Shown in pieces: positions 22,024-33,644 of a stretch of 64,000 nt of DNA. The notes below the pieces were generated by a model, which worked only from the letters and a program-made list of their open reading frames with translations, searched no databases and was not told where the DNA came from. The DNA lies in the NCBI GenBank assembly GCA_036872755.1, contig JAVHNS010000012.1, positions 558,001 to 622,000 of the forward strand. The letters are read 5' to 3'. Source of the stretch: Orbilia blumenaviensis (Eukaryota > Ascomycota > Orbiliomycetes > Orbiliales > Orbiliaceae). Within the stretch, counting starts at the first letter, position 1, and the number at the start of each line of letters is the position of its first letter. The translations under genes were made by a program, and so were the position numbers.

Positions 22024-24039
22024 CGAAAATGATTTGATATGATAAATGAACTCATATGAGTTGATGCTGGTAAAGGGGAATTGGAAATATGGAATCTTGA
22101 CCACATCTGGTCTCGTTGGAACCAGACAACACGGTCGAGACCAACCATATTGGCATTTTTGTAGCTACATAATCCTTGACGACTCATGATCTAATGAAAT
22201 TTGAAATTTATAGTTCTGGGATTTGATCGATTTTGGGTGATATGGGAGAAACCTGAATAGTGGAAACACAAACCTCTCCAAAATCCAACAATGGCTTAGA
22301 AAATTAAGTTTACAATCTAGACTATAATATCTAAAAGCAAGGGGCAGAATTTTAGTGTATATGGTCTAGGCTCGTAGTATATAGGTAGTCCAAGTTTAGA
22401 CAAACTCACTCAAGTTTTATTCTATGAATCAAAGCAGCCTGGAGGTAAACCAAAGATATCACCAATAATTTGCCGACAGCCTCCACACTCTGCTGTGCAT
22501 AGCCTCTCTCACGACACCCCTCAGCACCATGCCAATCGCCAAAGCGTCCCGCATTCAATATATCTCCATTAGCACGTTTTAGGATATCATGTGACTATTT
22601 TGGAGCTCAAAAGGAAAACAACACAGCTGAGCTCTCCGATATAGAATTTGTTTCCGGGTGGTTTTTTTTGCCAAAACTGAATAACTTTGATAAACTACCA
22701 TTAAATAAAAAAACAATATAATTCCATAAAAGTGGAACAGAAAGGAAGGTCTTATCCTAGAGATTTAGATGGCGTTGATGGGGTAGGATTTTGTGATGTA
22801 TTGATTGAGCAGGGGAAGATAGCGTGGATGTGAAAAACTGGATTCTAGTAGATACCACATCTGGACGACACGGCTTCATCGTTAAGTTTTGGGCTGGCTA
22901 CGATATCAATTTTGCTATAGCTGCCCTTTTATGGCGCCGAAACTCCGGTACCTAGATCTGTAGGTCCTATAGCCTATCGGTACCTCTAATAAGTAAGTAT
23001 ATAGCCGGAGTAATTAATAATAATTAGCCCAACGACTCTCCTGGACTTTCCCGTCGGGTAGAAATATTCCACTTAAGGACTCTACTATTGGCATTTATAC
23101 TCGGATTTGACATCTTCAAAAAAGCACATTGCTGCATACAGGTATCCGAGTTGCAATTGTGGATACTTAGCAGCGCCTAAATTCAGGGCTGATAGTAGAA
23201 GTTGATATTAAGGTACCATTTCTGCAAATATCTGTAATGAGTATGGAGATAATTTGACCTTGATATATCTGATAACGCTTTGCACCGTAGAAATAGCCAT
23301 CTACTTCTGACACCTTGCCCAAGGAAGTGAACGAATAGGAGTTACAAAGTTATAATTTCAGCTAGCTTGCCTACATATTGATAGCTCTTATAATGCTTAA
23401 TGAGAGTCGCAGAGAATCAGTTGACGAGCAAGCACCCTACATATTAGCATGTTTTGAACAAGGAATTGACCGGGAGGAAATCTGGCCTAGTAGATTACCT
23501 ACATGCTTGGCTATACCTACCTGCGCGGGCCTGTGCATATGGTGGCGTCGGCCAGTGCCAAATTACAACACCAAATCAACACACCCGAGGAAAATGGGGG
23601 TGCACAGAGCTGGTTTGGCTTCCAGTCATGGGCGGTAATATTCGCATGTAGCGCAACGGTTTGTATAAATCTAGAGGAAATTAGTCATATAGCATACATA
23701 CGTAGTCTCGTGTTGCAGATCGGTGCATATGCGCGAATGACTAGAATAAAATCCAAGCTTTTGATTCTAGTTGAAGTTCAGAAGTTTTCAAGTTTAACTC
23801 AAAAAATCGGGTTACAAAACGCGCCTAAATGTTCTTGAAAGATGTTTACAGAAAGGGATCCCATGCGGTCCCGCATCTATTTGGCAATCATTTAAATCAT
23901 AATTTCGGAAAGTCATAGAGAAGTAAATAGAAGTAAGCCCTAGCCTCTAAAACAATGCTCCAACCCTAACGCGTGCACATGCATTGAATGAGCACATGTA
24001 TACTCCATTCAGTGAGTTCCCACTCGATCAATGAGTAGC
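22024..24039. other. Convergent intergenic region, 2.0 kb
   Basis: AT-rich; no ORF above 111 codons. The 23378-23838 plus-strand frames overlap one another in different phases and have no protein-like features. Confidence 0.5.
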
Positions 24040-24897
24040 TTAGTGACGTCTGCGCCTGCGTCCGTAGCCGTAGTCATCACCGCTATCGACTGTAACAGTC
24101 TTTGTAACAGTTTTGGTAATGGGATTACCGCTAACAGTAACAGTTGTTCGAACTGTAGTCTTGACAGCTGGGCCATCGACTGTCTTGGTAGCGACCTTGG
24201 TGATCGTCTTAGGTTCACCATCTTCCGTGACAGTCTTGATGACCGTGGTGTCCTTTCCGGTCAATGTCACGGATCTTGTGATAGTCTTCGGCTCACCGTC
24301 CTCGGTAACAGTCTTGGTGACCGTGGTGTCCTTTCCGGTCAATGTCACGGACTTTGTGATAGTCTTCGGCTCACCGTCCTCGGTAACAGTCTTGGTGACT
24401 GTTGTATCCTTTCCAGTCAGTGTCACAGATTTTGTGACAGTCGCTGGCTCGGGGGCGTCCTCGGTAACAGTTTTAGTGACTGTTGTATCCTTTCCAGTCA
24501 ATGTCACAGATTTTGTGACAGTCGCTGGCTCGGGGGCATCCTCCGTGACGGTCTTAGTAACTGTTGTATCTTTTCCAGTTAATGTAACGGACTTTGTGAT
24601 AGTCTTAGGCTCGCCATCTTCGGTAACAGTCTTGGTGACAGTTGTATCTTTTCCGGTCAGTGTCACAGGTTTTGTGACAGTCTTTGGCTCGGGGGCGCCC
24701 TCGGTAACAGTCTTAGTGATTGTTGTATCCTTTCCAGTCAATGTCACAGATTTTGTGATAGTTTTTGGCTCAGGACCCTTCTCTGTAACAACTCTAGTCA
24801 CGGTTTTTGTGACGGTTTCTGGTTCATCGTCATAGCCGTAAGCGCTAACAAGCGGCGCAGAGAGGGCCATTGCCATTAGGATCGAAGCGAACTTCAT
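24040..24897 (-). CDS. Secreted Thr/Val/Lys tandem-repeat protein with poly-Arg end
   Basis: Single exon, 285 residues. I start at the ATG at 24897 (MKFASILMAMALSAPLVSA, a clear signal peptide); the frame opens further upstream only through a TTG. After Y-G-Y-D-D-E-P come seven repeats of 26-27 residues. Each contains SVTLTGKDTTVTKTVTE and alternates between an E-D-G-E-P and an E-D-A-P-E-P ending. A diverged Thr/Val segment and the tail GDDYGYGRRRRRH follow. There are no cysteines and no GPI signal. Repeats do not carry dibasic Kex2 sites, so a repeat-derived peptide precursor is unlikely. The regular hydrophobic/Thr alternation suggests a beta-rich or O-glycosylated wall fibre. It resembles the 243-residue protein at 6370-7198 in composition, strand, signal peptide and acidic G/D/Y end. 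Confidence 0.75.
   Translation of the reverse strand: MKFASILMAMALSAPLVSAYGYDDEPETVTKTVTRVVTEKGPEPKTITKSVTLTGKDTTITKTVTEGAPEPKTVTKPVTLTGKDTTVTKTVTEDGEPKTITKSVTLTGKDTTVTKTVTEDAPEPATVTKSVTLTGKDTTVTKTVTEDAPEPATVTKSVTLTGKDTTVTKTVTEDGEPKTITKSVTLTGKDTTVTKTVTEDGEPKTITRSVTLTGKDTTVIKTVTEDGEPKTITKVATKTVDGPAVKTTVRTTVTVSGNPITKTVTKTVTVDSGDDYGYGRRRRRH
24195..24780 (-). repeat. Coding tandem repeat, 78-81 bp units
   Basis: Seven units of 78 or 81 bp within the repeat-protein gene. Some neighbouring units are almost identical at the DNA level, for example the two covering 24237-24385, pointing to recent unequal crossing-over. The array length probably varies between strains. Confidence 0.8.
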
Positions 24898-27800
24898 CGT
24901 GAAGTATATATTCAAATGAATGAAGACGTTTAACGCTTAGTGGTCGCAGCTTTGGAAAGAATGTATAGACTTGGTAACGAAGGACTCAAAAGAATGAATA
25001 TGGTTGAAAAGAGTGAACCCACAAAAGAGCTGGAGTAGTAGAAGACGACCGCTTGATGAAAGGAAAGAGGGTTCAACTAAGAAGCGTAGGCGGTTCTATT
25101 TATACCTGTCTATAATTCTCCAGTCTCTAGTCTCACATCAGACACGTGCACTCTGTCGAGATCAACCCTACCCCGTGCCTAGACTCGACGTTATGATAAA
25201 AGAGGGGCACCATAGCAATTTACAATATAGTATGTCATTAACTTCCAGAGGCTTTGTATTTTTCTGCAATAGGTGAGCTCCAGCCTTATGGCTTGAGTCT
25301 ATAGTCTGTACAGCTACGATGCCCCATTATCACGTACGATCATGTGGGGTTAACGTGCTCCGGCGTGGCATAATCAAGCATACCAAGCCGAAGTCAACCC
25401 ATCAAAGCCCATGCCCGCCAAGACCGACACCAAATTTTTACCCGTAATATCTGTCACTTTTGCTTCTCCCATGCGATCGATGCAACGTCGTGAAATCTAT
25501 TAACTATAGGAGTAGAATCCTTCAGCGTATTCTCCCGTTGTGTTGCGGAAGTACAAACCGCGGACGCTTTCCTAAATGAAGGAAAAGGTATGTTCGAGAC
25601 TGGCCTAAACGAGAGTGGTGAGGCCTTTGAACCAGTCGAACTCTGCCAAGCCTGTGGAGACCGCTTAACTTAACCCTTGTGAGGACGATGTAGACACCTG
25701 TAAGTGTCTCTCGGTATTTAGATGTGACAAGCTAAAGAAATCCTGGGAATTTTTCCGGCAACCAACTATGCGTATTCGCACATTGATCGACACACCCTAT
25801 ACCTTGACGCCCTCTTAGGCGGCCTTATGCGAAATTAATCTAGAAAAACAACGTATAGGCGATATATACGGCTTGATCCGGAATTGCAGAGATTTGTATC
25901 GTTTTAGCCCGCCGCAGCGCTTGAGTTGACATATACATACACTTGTCTTCGTAGGTACGAGCGGCTTCGGATAGACTACTATTCTAGTTAGCCTCGGTGG
26001 GTTCTAGTATAGTCAGGTCTTCCTTTCATGAAAATGTTCACAAAGGGACAGCAGACAAGTTATGGCTTAATTTGGGGTTTTGTACTGCAGGATGCATTCA
26101 GTTCCGGAAGTATATAAAAAATCTCGCAGATTAGCAATCGTACTGCATTACAGTTACCTAGAAAACGAGAAAACATAAAACACTAGAGTTTATCCTCCCT
26201 TTGTCGTATTTTGGCTCAGATTCGCATATATTTTGAAGTTAAGAATTATTACGTTGACATGTTTTATTCTACTAACAGGCAGGTGGGCAAATGCCATAAA
26301 CACCTCATGATCAATCACTATTTAGACATTTTTATGATGAGTTCAAAGAATGAATAAAAACTTCCCGTGTCTACAGCCGACTGTGGGCCCCCCGTACGGA
26401 GACGGGAACATTTTAGCCTGTGATCCGAGAAACTTTTATACAAGTCAGCTTCTCGAGGGTTTGAGGCGCCTGCAATTTCCTCTTATAGTAAGGTAACATG
26501 AGTTGTATCGGTCGTTGGAGGTTGTTTGTGTAATATTATCTATAAAAAATATCGTAAAATAAAACATTGTATTGTAGTTTAACCCCGAGATAGTCATGTT
26601 TCCTCGGCTTGTAACCCTTTTCCTGGTGTAACCCGTATTCATGCCTCAACATTTTTATCTCGTAAACGATTCTTTCGGCTCGGTATACCATTAGGCTATA
26701 ATTTAAGCTTATCGTAAACGAGTGATTCGTAGCTCCGAGTGCGACATATGAACATTTGACAATAATTGAAGTCAACGTCAAATCCAGACATCGATACCAG
26801 TTTCAGTTTCTTGCTTAGGACCCTGTCTCATGCACCAGACATGATAGCATTCGGTTCCTGAGACAAGTTTACTTCCATATCTAGCTTTGGACCTACGACA
26901 GACTAGATTTCGGTAAGACGACCGAGGACTAATGGAGACCGCTCCCTGGTAGGTTCGGTTTAGGTAAATATTCTAGTTGGCACGTTATAACGTTAGAGTT
27001 ATCGGTTGGGAAGTCGGCGTGGGAGTCGTATATCCCTCAGTTAAAGTATAAATCGGTTGTCCCCATGATGTTTAAACCTGGTCTCTTGCCTCGTTGAACC
27101 CTGAGGTATCGCGGGATACAACCGGTCTATAGAGCTCCGGAGATAGCGCCTTGGAATTCTCGGTAAGAGTTTATCTACACCGGGTTTTTTCGAGGTTATG
27201 TCTCTCGCCTAGTTAGTTGTCTGTTGTGAGATAGTTAAGATCAGGCCACATTTTTTCTTGGATATCTTGGAGATATATCATCTTTGCATGAGGAGGTTGG
27301 TGATTTATTCAAAATTGGGGGTCACTTGCACCGTACTGCATTACACTGCATTGCTCCCTTGTCTTCGGTAGGACGACTATCGATGAAATAAACCACGCAT
27401 CGTTGTCGTTAACGTTAGGTTTGAGATCCTCGAAGGGGGATAATTAAACGAGAATTCCCCAACAAACATGGAGTCGAGGCTACTACAAACGTACCAACTA
27501 GAATCAAAGTGACCGTATATAACAGGTCCTAATGCATTAGTCAGGTCCTTCTCCTTGCAAGATTAGATCCTGGAATTTGCCCGTGATCTTGATGATCTGA
27601 TAAGACAACATACCCCCATGCGGTCCGAAATAGGCAAGCAGACATCGAGAATCATTCATGCCAAGATAAATTATCAAAATCTCAATCCCTGACCCTGCTA
27701 AATACTGATTATCAGATCAGATTTCTTTATCCTCCTATAGGCCCATTCATGAGATCTTTCCTTTCAACCCTCAGGAATGGGGGTGGGAAGTGGGTCTGCG

Positions 27801-28823
27801 TGTTTCTCCTTGCAAAACTTTGCGGCGCTGGAGTGAAGGAATAATATCCGATATAGGCGCTTTTGGAAGAAAAGAAAAATCCGGTATATGCATTAAGGTC
27901 AGCCGCTCGTCCGTTATAGCGATATCGATCCACGCCAGAACATATGAAGCAGCTAACGACGTTCCATTTTCATATACGAGCTGAGGCCTGAGGGACCAAG
28001 ATGAGATGCCTAAGATTGTTATGCCGGTTGACAAGAACAATTAAGCAATATGAAAGTTCGGGGTACCTGATACAAACTCCTGCATATACTTAGGTAAACG
28101 TGCGTACAAACGGCACCCCCAAAAGTCGCCTATTGGTTCCCAATTGCCCGTCTCGTGGTCAGCAATCGTCCGATTGTGATACTGAAAATAATATTCCGAG
28201 CGAGATAGACCAAGATAGCTTATTTTGGTTACATGCGTCGATAGTCGCCTTAGTTTCAGCCTCTGCATGAACCTAGGAACTGCTCGACCCGGAAAGAACA
28301 CAGGTCCCATGATAATGTTGAGTGCATTGGCATGCAGGTACGGAAACATGCAAGATTGATACTGAAGCGAAGTGGCGTGCCTTACGTGCATACGGCTGAG
28401 AATATAGCGGCATTAATGGCGGTGGGATCTAGAAGTGTGTGTCGATATATTCTAGAATTCAATGTCAGCTGTTAGGTGTGGGGTGCCAATTGACAACTTC
28501 TAGCGAGCAATGCAATACGGCCCGTATGCAGGACCCAACGGAAGCGCATGAAATACGAACGCGCTTCTTTCCCTTCCGGAATAGACCAAAAGTCCCGAAC
28601 AGGATTGACCCTAGAACTTAAGTTTTGTTGTCGGGGCTCAGATGGTCTTGTCCTAGAAGATCTAATCACTGATACCATTGCATTGACATGGGAGACTCGG
28701 TTCGCACTTTCCCGATTGCCAACAAGTCTACCGAGATAGCGTCGGGCCACAATCTTTTATGCCTAGGTTCCCTGACAGCTGTCATTCTAACCCCGTTACC
28801 ATGCCCGGGGCAAAAGAGATTAA
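24898..28823. other. Gene-poor interval
   Basis: No intact gene seen. The first part is the repeat-protein promoter. From 25300 to 27700 I see nothing. The minus-strand frames at 27771-28391 are somewhat protein-like (for example YYFQYHNRTIADHETGNWE at about 28200-28140) but match nothing I know. Confidence 0.4.
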
Positions 28824-29755
28824 TTATTGAGGTCCTGTCAAATAAGGGCCCTGGACCCGGCCGACGCTTTCGGATCCCTGCTGAGCAGGTTTTAGGTTTG
28901 GAAGTCCTAGTGCTCTCCCAGCTTCTGCTTTGGTGATAGGTAAACCAACAAACAACTTTTCATCGATATATTCACCTATTACCAATGCCAATGCCGCACT
29001 GTACCAGCGGGTTTTCGCGGCACCCACGGACCAGTCAGTACACTCGTTAAATTTTGCGATTGAGGCGATCGATAGTATTTGCGTTTTGTCTCCGACCGGA
29101 CCTGAAGTGAAAATTTCGTCCAGATGGGAAAAAAACTCCGGCCTTGATCGAATTGATTCAATAAAAACCCGGGTAACCTAAGTTCAACATTCCTAATCCA
29201 ACGGGAAGCCGTAGACCCGTCGTCAGCCTCCATCTATGGCCTGCCAGATCACGGTTAGATGGACAAAAAGTTTGTGCATTCTTTTTTACGGCTATTCTGG
29301 TTCGAACTTCGTGTTGTGTGGCTTTAATTTCGTCCCAAAAAGGTAACCGGCCCTATTCGGGAAACTGCCTCGGCATGAATTTCGAGGAAATTTTACCACC
29401 AATTTTAATATTAAAAAACCGCGAAATTCAAACTTCGCCACGCCTCTAGGGTTCCTCTTGGGAATTCTTGGGAGATCTCGATTAGAGCGGATGCCGTTCG
29501 GAAGGTTAGCCCAGGATGTTCAGAAAATAGAGGTCGCGTCGGTGCCGAGGTCGTGGCTTTGCAATCCTTCTTTGTAACCAAAAATGAGAGCATGGTAATT
29601 GTCCAGTCGTTCCAATGGTGGCGAAAATAGTGATCTATTCTACTCCAGTGAGGCAAAGTCAAAAGTGCCAATGACGTTGGCAAACCAGTTTTTAGGCCTA
29701 GTTGCGGCGCCAAAGAATTCTTTATAGTTTCTAGAAATATTCCTCCGTAGATTTG
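28824..29755 (-). pseudogene. Possible decayed or unrecognised multi-exon gene
   Basis: Two coding-like stretches on the minus strand. One (29755 to 29411) is open for 115 codons and reads EQIYGGIFLETIKNSLAP, then LPTSLALLTLPHWSR. The other (29178 down to 28824) follows an AG and has no ATG of its own; it contains VFIESIRSRPEFFSHLDEIF, then DKTQILSIASIAKF and WSVGAAKTRWYSAA. Between them all frames are closed and no convincing intron pair joins the two. The texture faintly recalls the actin-like ATPase of atypical fungal Hsp70 relatives (a 'lg...lP' segment and a late 'vGAA' segment). This is a guess from reading only. Chance ORFs of this length do occur in this window. Confidence 0.25.
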
Positions 29756-31621
29756 CTCGTCTAAAACGAGGCGCTAAAAATAGGGCAAAACTGGTACAAC
29801 TCTGATGCATCGGGCACTTTCAAGTCGAACTGCTGCGCCTCTGCCACAATCAACCCCTTGCGACGGGCAACTCGTACTCGGCACCATCTTGTGGGAACGG
29901 AAGACTACCCGGTATCAACACATCTCTCACACCTATCGATAGCAGAAACACGAAGCAGTATGTTTAGGCGGCTATTGAAAGGAAAGAGATGGCGAGAGGT
30001 CTATCTCGGGACGCGGTGCTGTGGATAAACGGCACTTGATCATCTGGATCAGCTCATTTCTGATACTTGTAGGCCTTCAGAATACATCGCCGACACCCGG
30101 TATTGTTATTCTTTACCTTAATGCGACTTCTTGCGTTCACTGGCCACACTTTTCGGGCAGTTCTCGAGAGATGCATAAGCGAAAGCAGGGACGATTACAT
30201 GAGGAGCCCACACCTCCAGTACAGTCTCTACAGGTACCCATTATACAATATTCAACTGGTCCTGTGGTTCGAGAGGAAGACGGGCATGGCAGTGGTGCCA
30301 CGCCGTCCCTGACCCCGCTCCCACTGTCCAGGTTCCTGCCTGCCAGGGCCAAGTTGCGATATGTCGACGCACTTTCCATATTTACACACAGTCTATAATT
30401 GAAAGATAGCTGAGAACCACGCCACCAATGCCTTTGCTATGAGCTGAGGGATTCTGAGCTCTTTTTTTTTTTTTTTTTCCATAGCCATGGTGAAGAAGCT
30501 GACCGGCTAGAGTAACATCAAGCTTCGTGCTCGGGGTCCTGTTTCTGAAGGTTCGGAGATGCCTTTTACGATACTAATACTCCCTCCACGAACAAGGTGA
30601 TACAACATCGGGGAGGTTAGTACTTAACAGGGATCCACGTGGTAATTAAGAGTACTAGAGTTTTTGTCGATTCACAGATCTTCTGGCATGGCGGACGGCA
30701 GCCTTCAGGCGATCTGCTGCAAGAGGAATATTGTGCATGTGGTGTACTCCGTACTACCATTCAAATGTTAAACAAAATTCAAAAAAGAAAATAGCGTGGG
30801 GAGTCCGTACGTAATTTGCAGTTCGAATTCATTGCAGTACATGTTTCATTCACAATGTCTAGGTATATCGCAAGCGACTGGCACGCTGTATGCAATGACT
30901 TTCGAACCGACCTAAATTTGATTATTTCTTGGGTATCCACCAAGAACACAACCTCTAACGGCGCTAGATGGCTTGACTTCTCTCGGTTCGAGGCTGTCCA
31001 CTTTGAGGCATCTCCTCTTATCCGGCAACACAACTAAACTCGGGCTCGGTTTGCTCAAATTAGACCTAGCCTATGAGCTCGCATAATTTTCACAAGAACA
31101 CACCCGCAGCCATGTTCGGAAGGATGCACGTTCCAGTTTTACTGTGGTGTTCCCCCTCGCGATGTGCTTTTTCGGTTTTTTAGCCCAACTCCGGGGCCTG
31201 CAAAATTTTGAACCCATGCAAAATTCCCCGACCCTCTCTGGCGAGTCCTCGAAGACAGGGTTCAACCAAATATGGGCAGGTACCAATTGAAGATCTCCCC
31301 TGCACCGAGGTAGATACTTGTCGTCACGTTCCCTGTTGAGGATGGGAAGAGGAAAAAAAGAAATCTTATCACTTGGAAGAAATCAATCGACAGGCAGCAT
31401 CGAAGTATGCTAGCAGATGTCATGTTTTGTAGAAACGCTTCTGATAGAAAGCCTCGCAACTTCACGCCGTATAAGAATATGTCACTCCCACACTTGAAAC
31501 ATCGTATTGCAGCATCGTGCAGCATCGATCAGCTTTTAGTCTCTCTACCTAGCCTCGCGCACCCACTTATTCCACCGAGACATTACGCAACATTTAAATT
31601 TTGTACCTGCGCCCGCCCCCA
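29756..31621. other. Intergenic region upstream of the TmpA-like gene
   Basis: No supported gene. A run of 17 T lies at 30462-30478. The 125-codon frame at 30021-30398 is open against an 80-codon antisense frame and looks like chance. Confidence 0.45.
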
Positions 31622-33644
31622 ATGTCGGACCAAACCACCCTAGGGATGGCCCTGCCTGGCCTCAAAATAGATACAATTGCCGTCACTTCCAATTTAAAGG
31701 TACTTTACATTTACATTTTAATTCCCATATTCTCCAACCTTTGAACGTTTTTATTTTTTCCAAAACACCAAATCTACAATTTCGACAAAGATTTGCATTA
31801 ACCCGCAATCCTATCGAACTCTGGGGAACCGAGACTAATCCGATTACCATTTTATCATTTCGTTCAACAATAGGGCTGCGAGGGTGTCACCGAAGCTTTC
31901 ACTATTGAAATCGAAGGAAAGGTTTATGCCTTCATAACACCGGAAACAGTCGATACTCAAACTATAGAAAAATCTGTCGCTTCCTCTTTGGACGAGAACA
32001 TCGTTCGCCCGGCAGGTTACTACGCCATCGCGCAGATGCCGCTTACGCCAAAGGGCCAGATCGATGAGGGAGAGTTGGCCGCTAGACTCAAGGGATACGA
32101 AAAATCCACAGATGATTTGCTACCACCGCCAAAAGTCCATTTCCAGGACAACGACTCAAAACTCTCGTCGTCCGCATCCAGCGTGTGCTCTAAGGGATCT
32201 CCTAATAATACATCATGGCAGGATCAGTACTTGGAAAGCCAGCTGCCCGAGAAGCAACTCGCCAGGCCACTCCGGAATTTACGATATATCAGCATGATTA
32301 TCTACCGACGAATATTTGCAGTTATCTTCATTGCCAACTTGATTCCTTTCTGCTGGCTACTCTATAAGGGTACCAACTGCACCACACTCGCCACTGCTGT
32401 CAGCTGCAACTTGTTGCCGTCGACACTCATTAGAAATGATAATGTCGTCAACGCACTTTTCTGGCTGGGTAAGTCAAAAATCCAACATCTCCAATGAACC
32501 TTTTCCGGTCTCAGCAACACGGATTCTAACCCTTTTGATCCTTGTAGCAAGCTGGGTTCCACGATCCTCGCCTCTCTGGATTCGTAAAAATGCTGCAAAA
32601 GTCTACCACTTGGGCGGTATCCACAGTGGATGCGCTGTATCTGCAACCTTTTGGTTCGGTTTCTTGGTCGTCCAGGCCAGCTTCGACGCCTTCCGCCCCA
32701 GTCTGGTCGACCCAACCCGCAAAATGATCTCGATTCCTACTTTGGGCGTTATCTATGCCATCATGTTGCTCCTCACTATCATTCTTACTTTCGCCCACCC
32801 AAGCGTTCGCAGGAAGATCCACAACCAGTTCGAGCAAACTCATAGATTCTCGGGCTGGACTGTCTTGCTTCTTTTCTGGGTCTTGACTTTCCTCATTATC
32901 GTCGACTTCACCGGTCCAGCTATGTCTGTCACCATGGTCACTATGCACACACCCGGGTTCTGGATTCTTATCGTCATCACCCTTTCTATCGCTTCTCCAT
33001 GGCTCCACCTCCGAAAGGTCGACGTTGTACCTGAGAGACTTTCTGACCACGCTGTCCGCCTGCACTTCGACTACCGCAACAACCCGGTTCCAGGATCCTT
33101 TGTCCGTCTCTCCGACAGGCCTCTCATGGAATGGCACGCATTTGCTACTATAGCTGTTCCAGATCGCAGTGGTTTCTCGGTTGTTGTTAGCAGAGCCGGT
33201 GACTGGACTAGCAAATACATCACCAACCCTCCCACTAGAATGTGGATTCGTGGTATTCCGACTCGTGGTGTTATGAATGTCGCCCACTGCTTCAACAGTG
33301 TCGTTGTTGTCGGTACTGGCTCTGGAATTGGTCCATGCCTTCCAGTTCTTCTCGCAGCTGCAAAGAGCGGAATCAAAGTCCGAGTTCTCTGGTCTACTCC
33401 TAAGCCACAAGAAACTTTTGGTAGCGAAATCGTCAATGGTGTTATCTCTGCTGATCCCAACGCCATAATCTGGGATACTAGAGTTAAGGGCAAGCCTGAT
33501 ATGGTCAAACTTGTTTGGGGACTCGTCCAAGAATCTCAGGCTGAGGCCGTAGTAATTATCAGCAACCCCGCTTTGACCAAGAAGGTTGTCTACGGCATGG
33601 AATCTCGTGGTGTTGCTGCCTATGGCGCCATCTGGGACTCTTAA
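31622..33644 (+). CDS. tmpA: TmpA-like integral membrane oxidoreductase
   Basis: Homologue of Aspergillus nidulans TmpA, a plasma-membrane flavoprotein-like protein needed for normal conidiation signalling. Three exons: 31622-31699, 31874-32468 and 32548-33644. The introns are 174 and 79 bp, and the frame is kept, giving 589 residues. Exon 1 encodes MSDQTTLGMALPGLKIDT, close to the conserved TmpA start, far upstream of the first long ORF. Residues about 27-95 (GCEGVTEAFTIEI, then AGYYAIAQMPLTPKGQID) look like the C-terminal subdomain of ANL adenylating enzymes. A linker follows, then about six membrane spans (IFAVIFIANLIPFCWLLY onward; His-rich YHLGGIHSGC). The C-terminal reductase-like domain carries VVVVGTGSGIGPCLPVLLA, a nucleotide-binding loop. 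The name is used by family resemblance; cofactor and substrate are unproven. Confidence 0.88.

Noticed and set aside
6370..24897. Reading the two Thr/Val repeat proteins as cyclic-peptide (dikaritin-type) precursors for the UstYa enzyme
   Set aside because: Repeats lack the KR/KK Kex2 sites that separate cores in such precursors, and the core units lack the expected Tyr-containing cyclised motif.
32526..33530. 334-codon minus-strand ORF
   Set aside because: Exact antisense of TmpA exon 3; highly charged and repetitive with no domain, a shadow caused by codon bias of the real gene.
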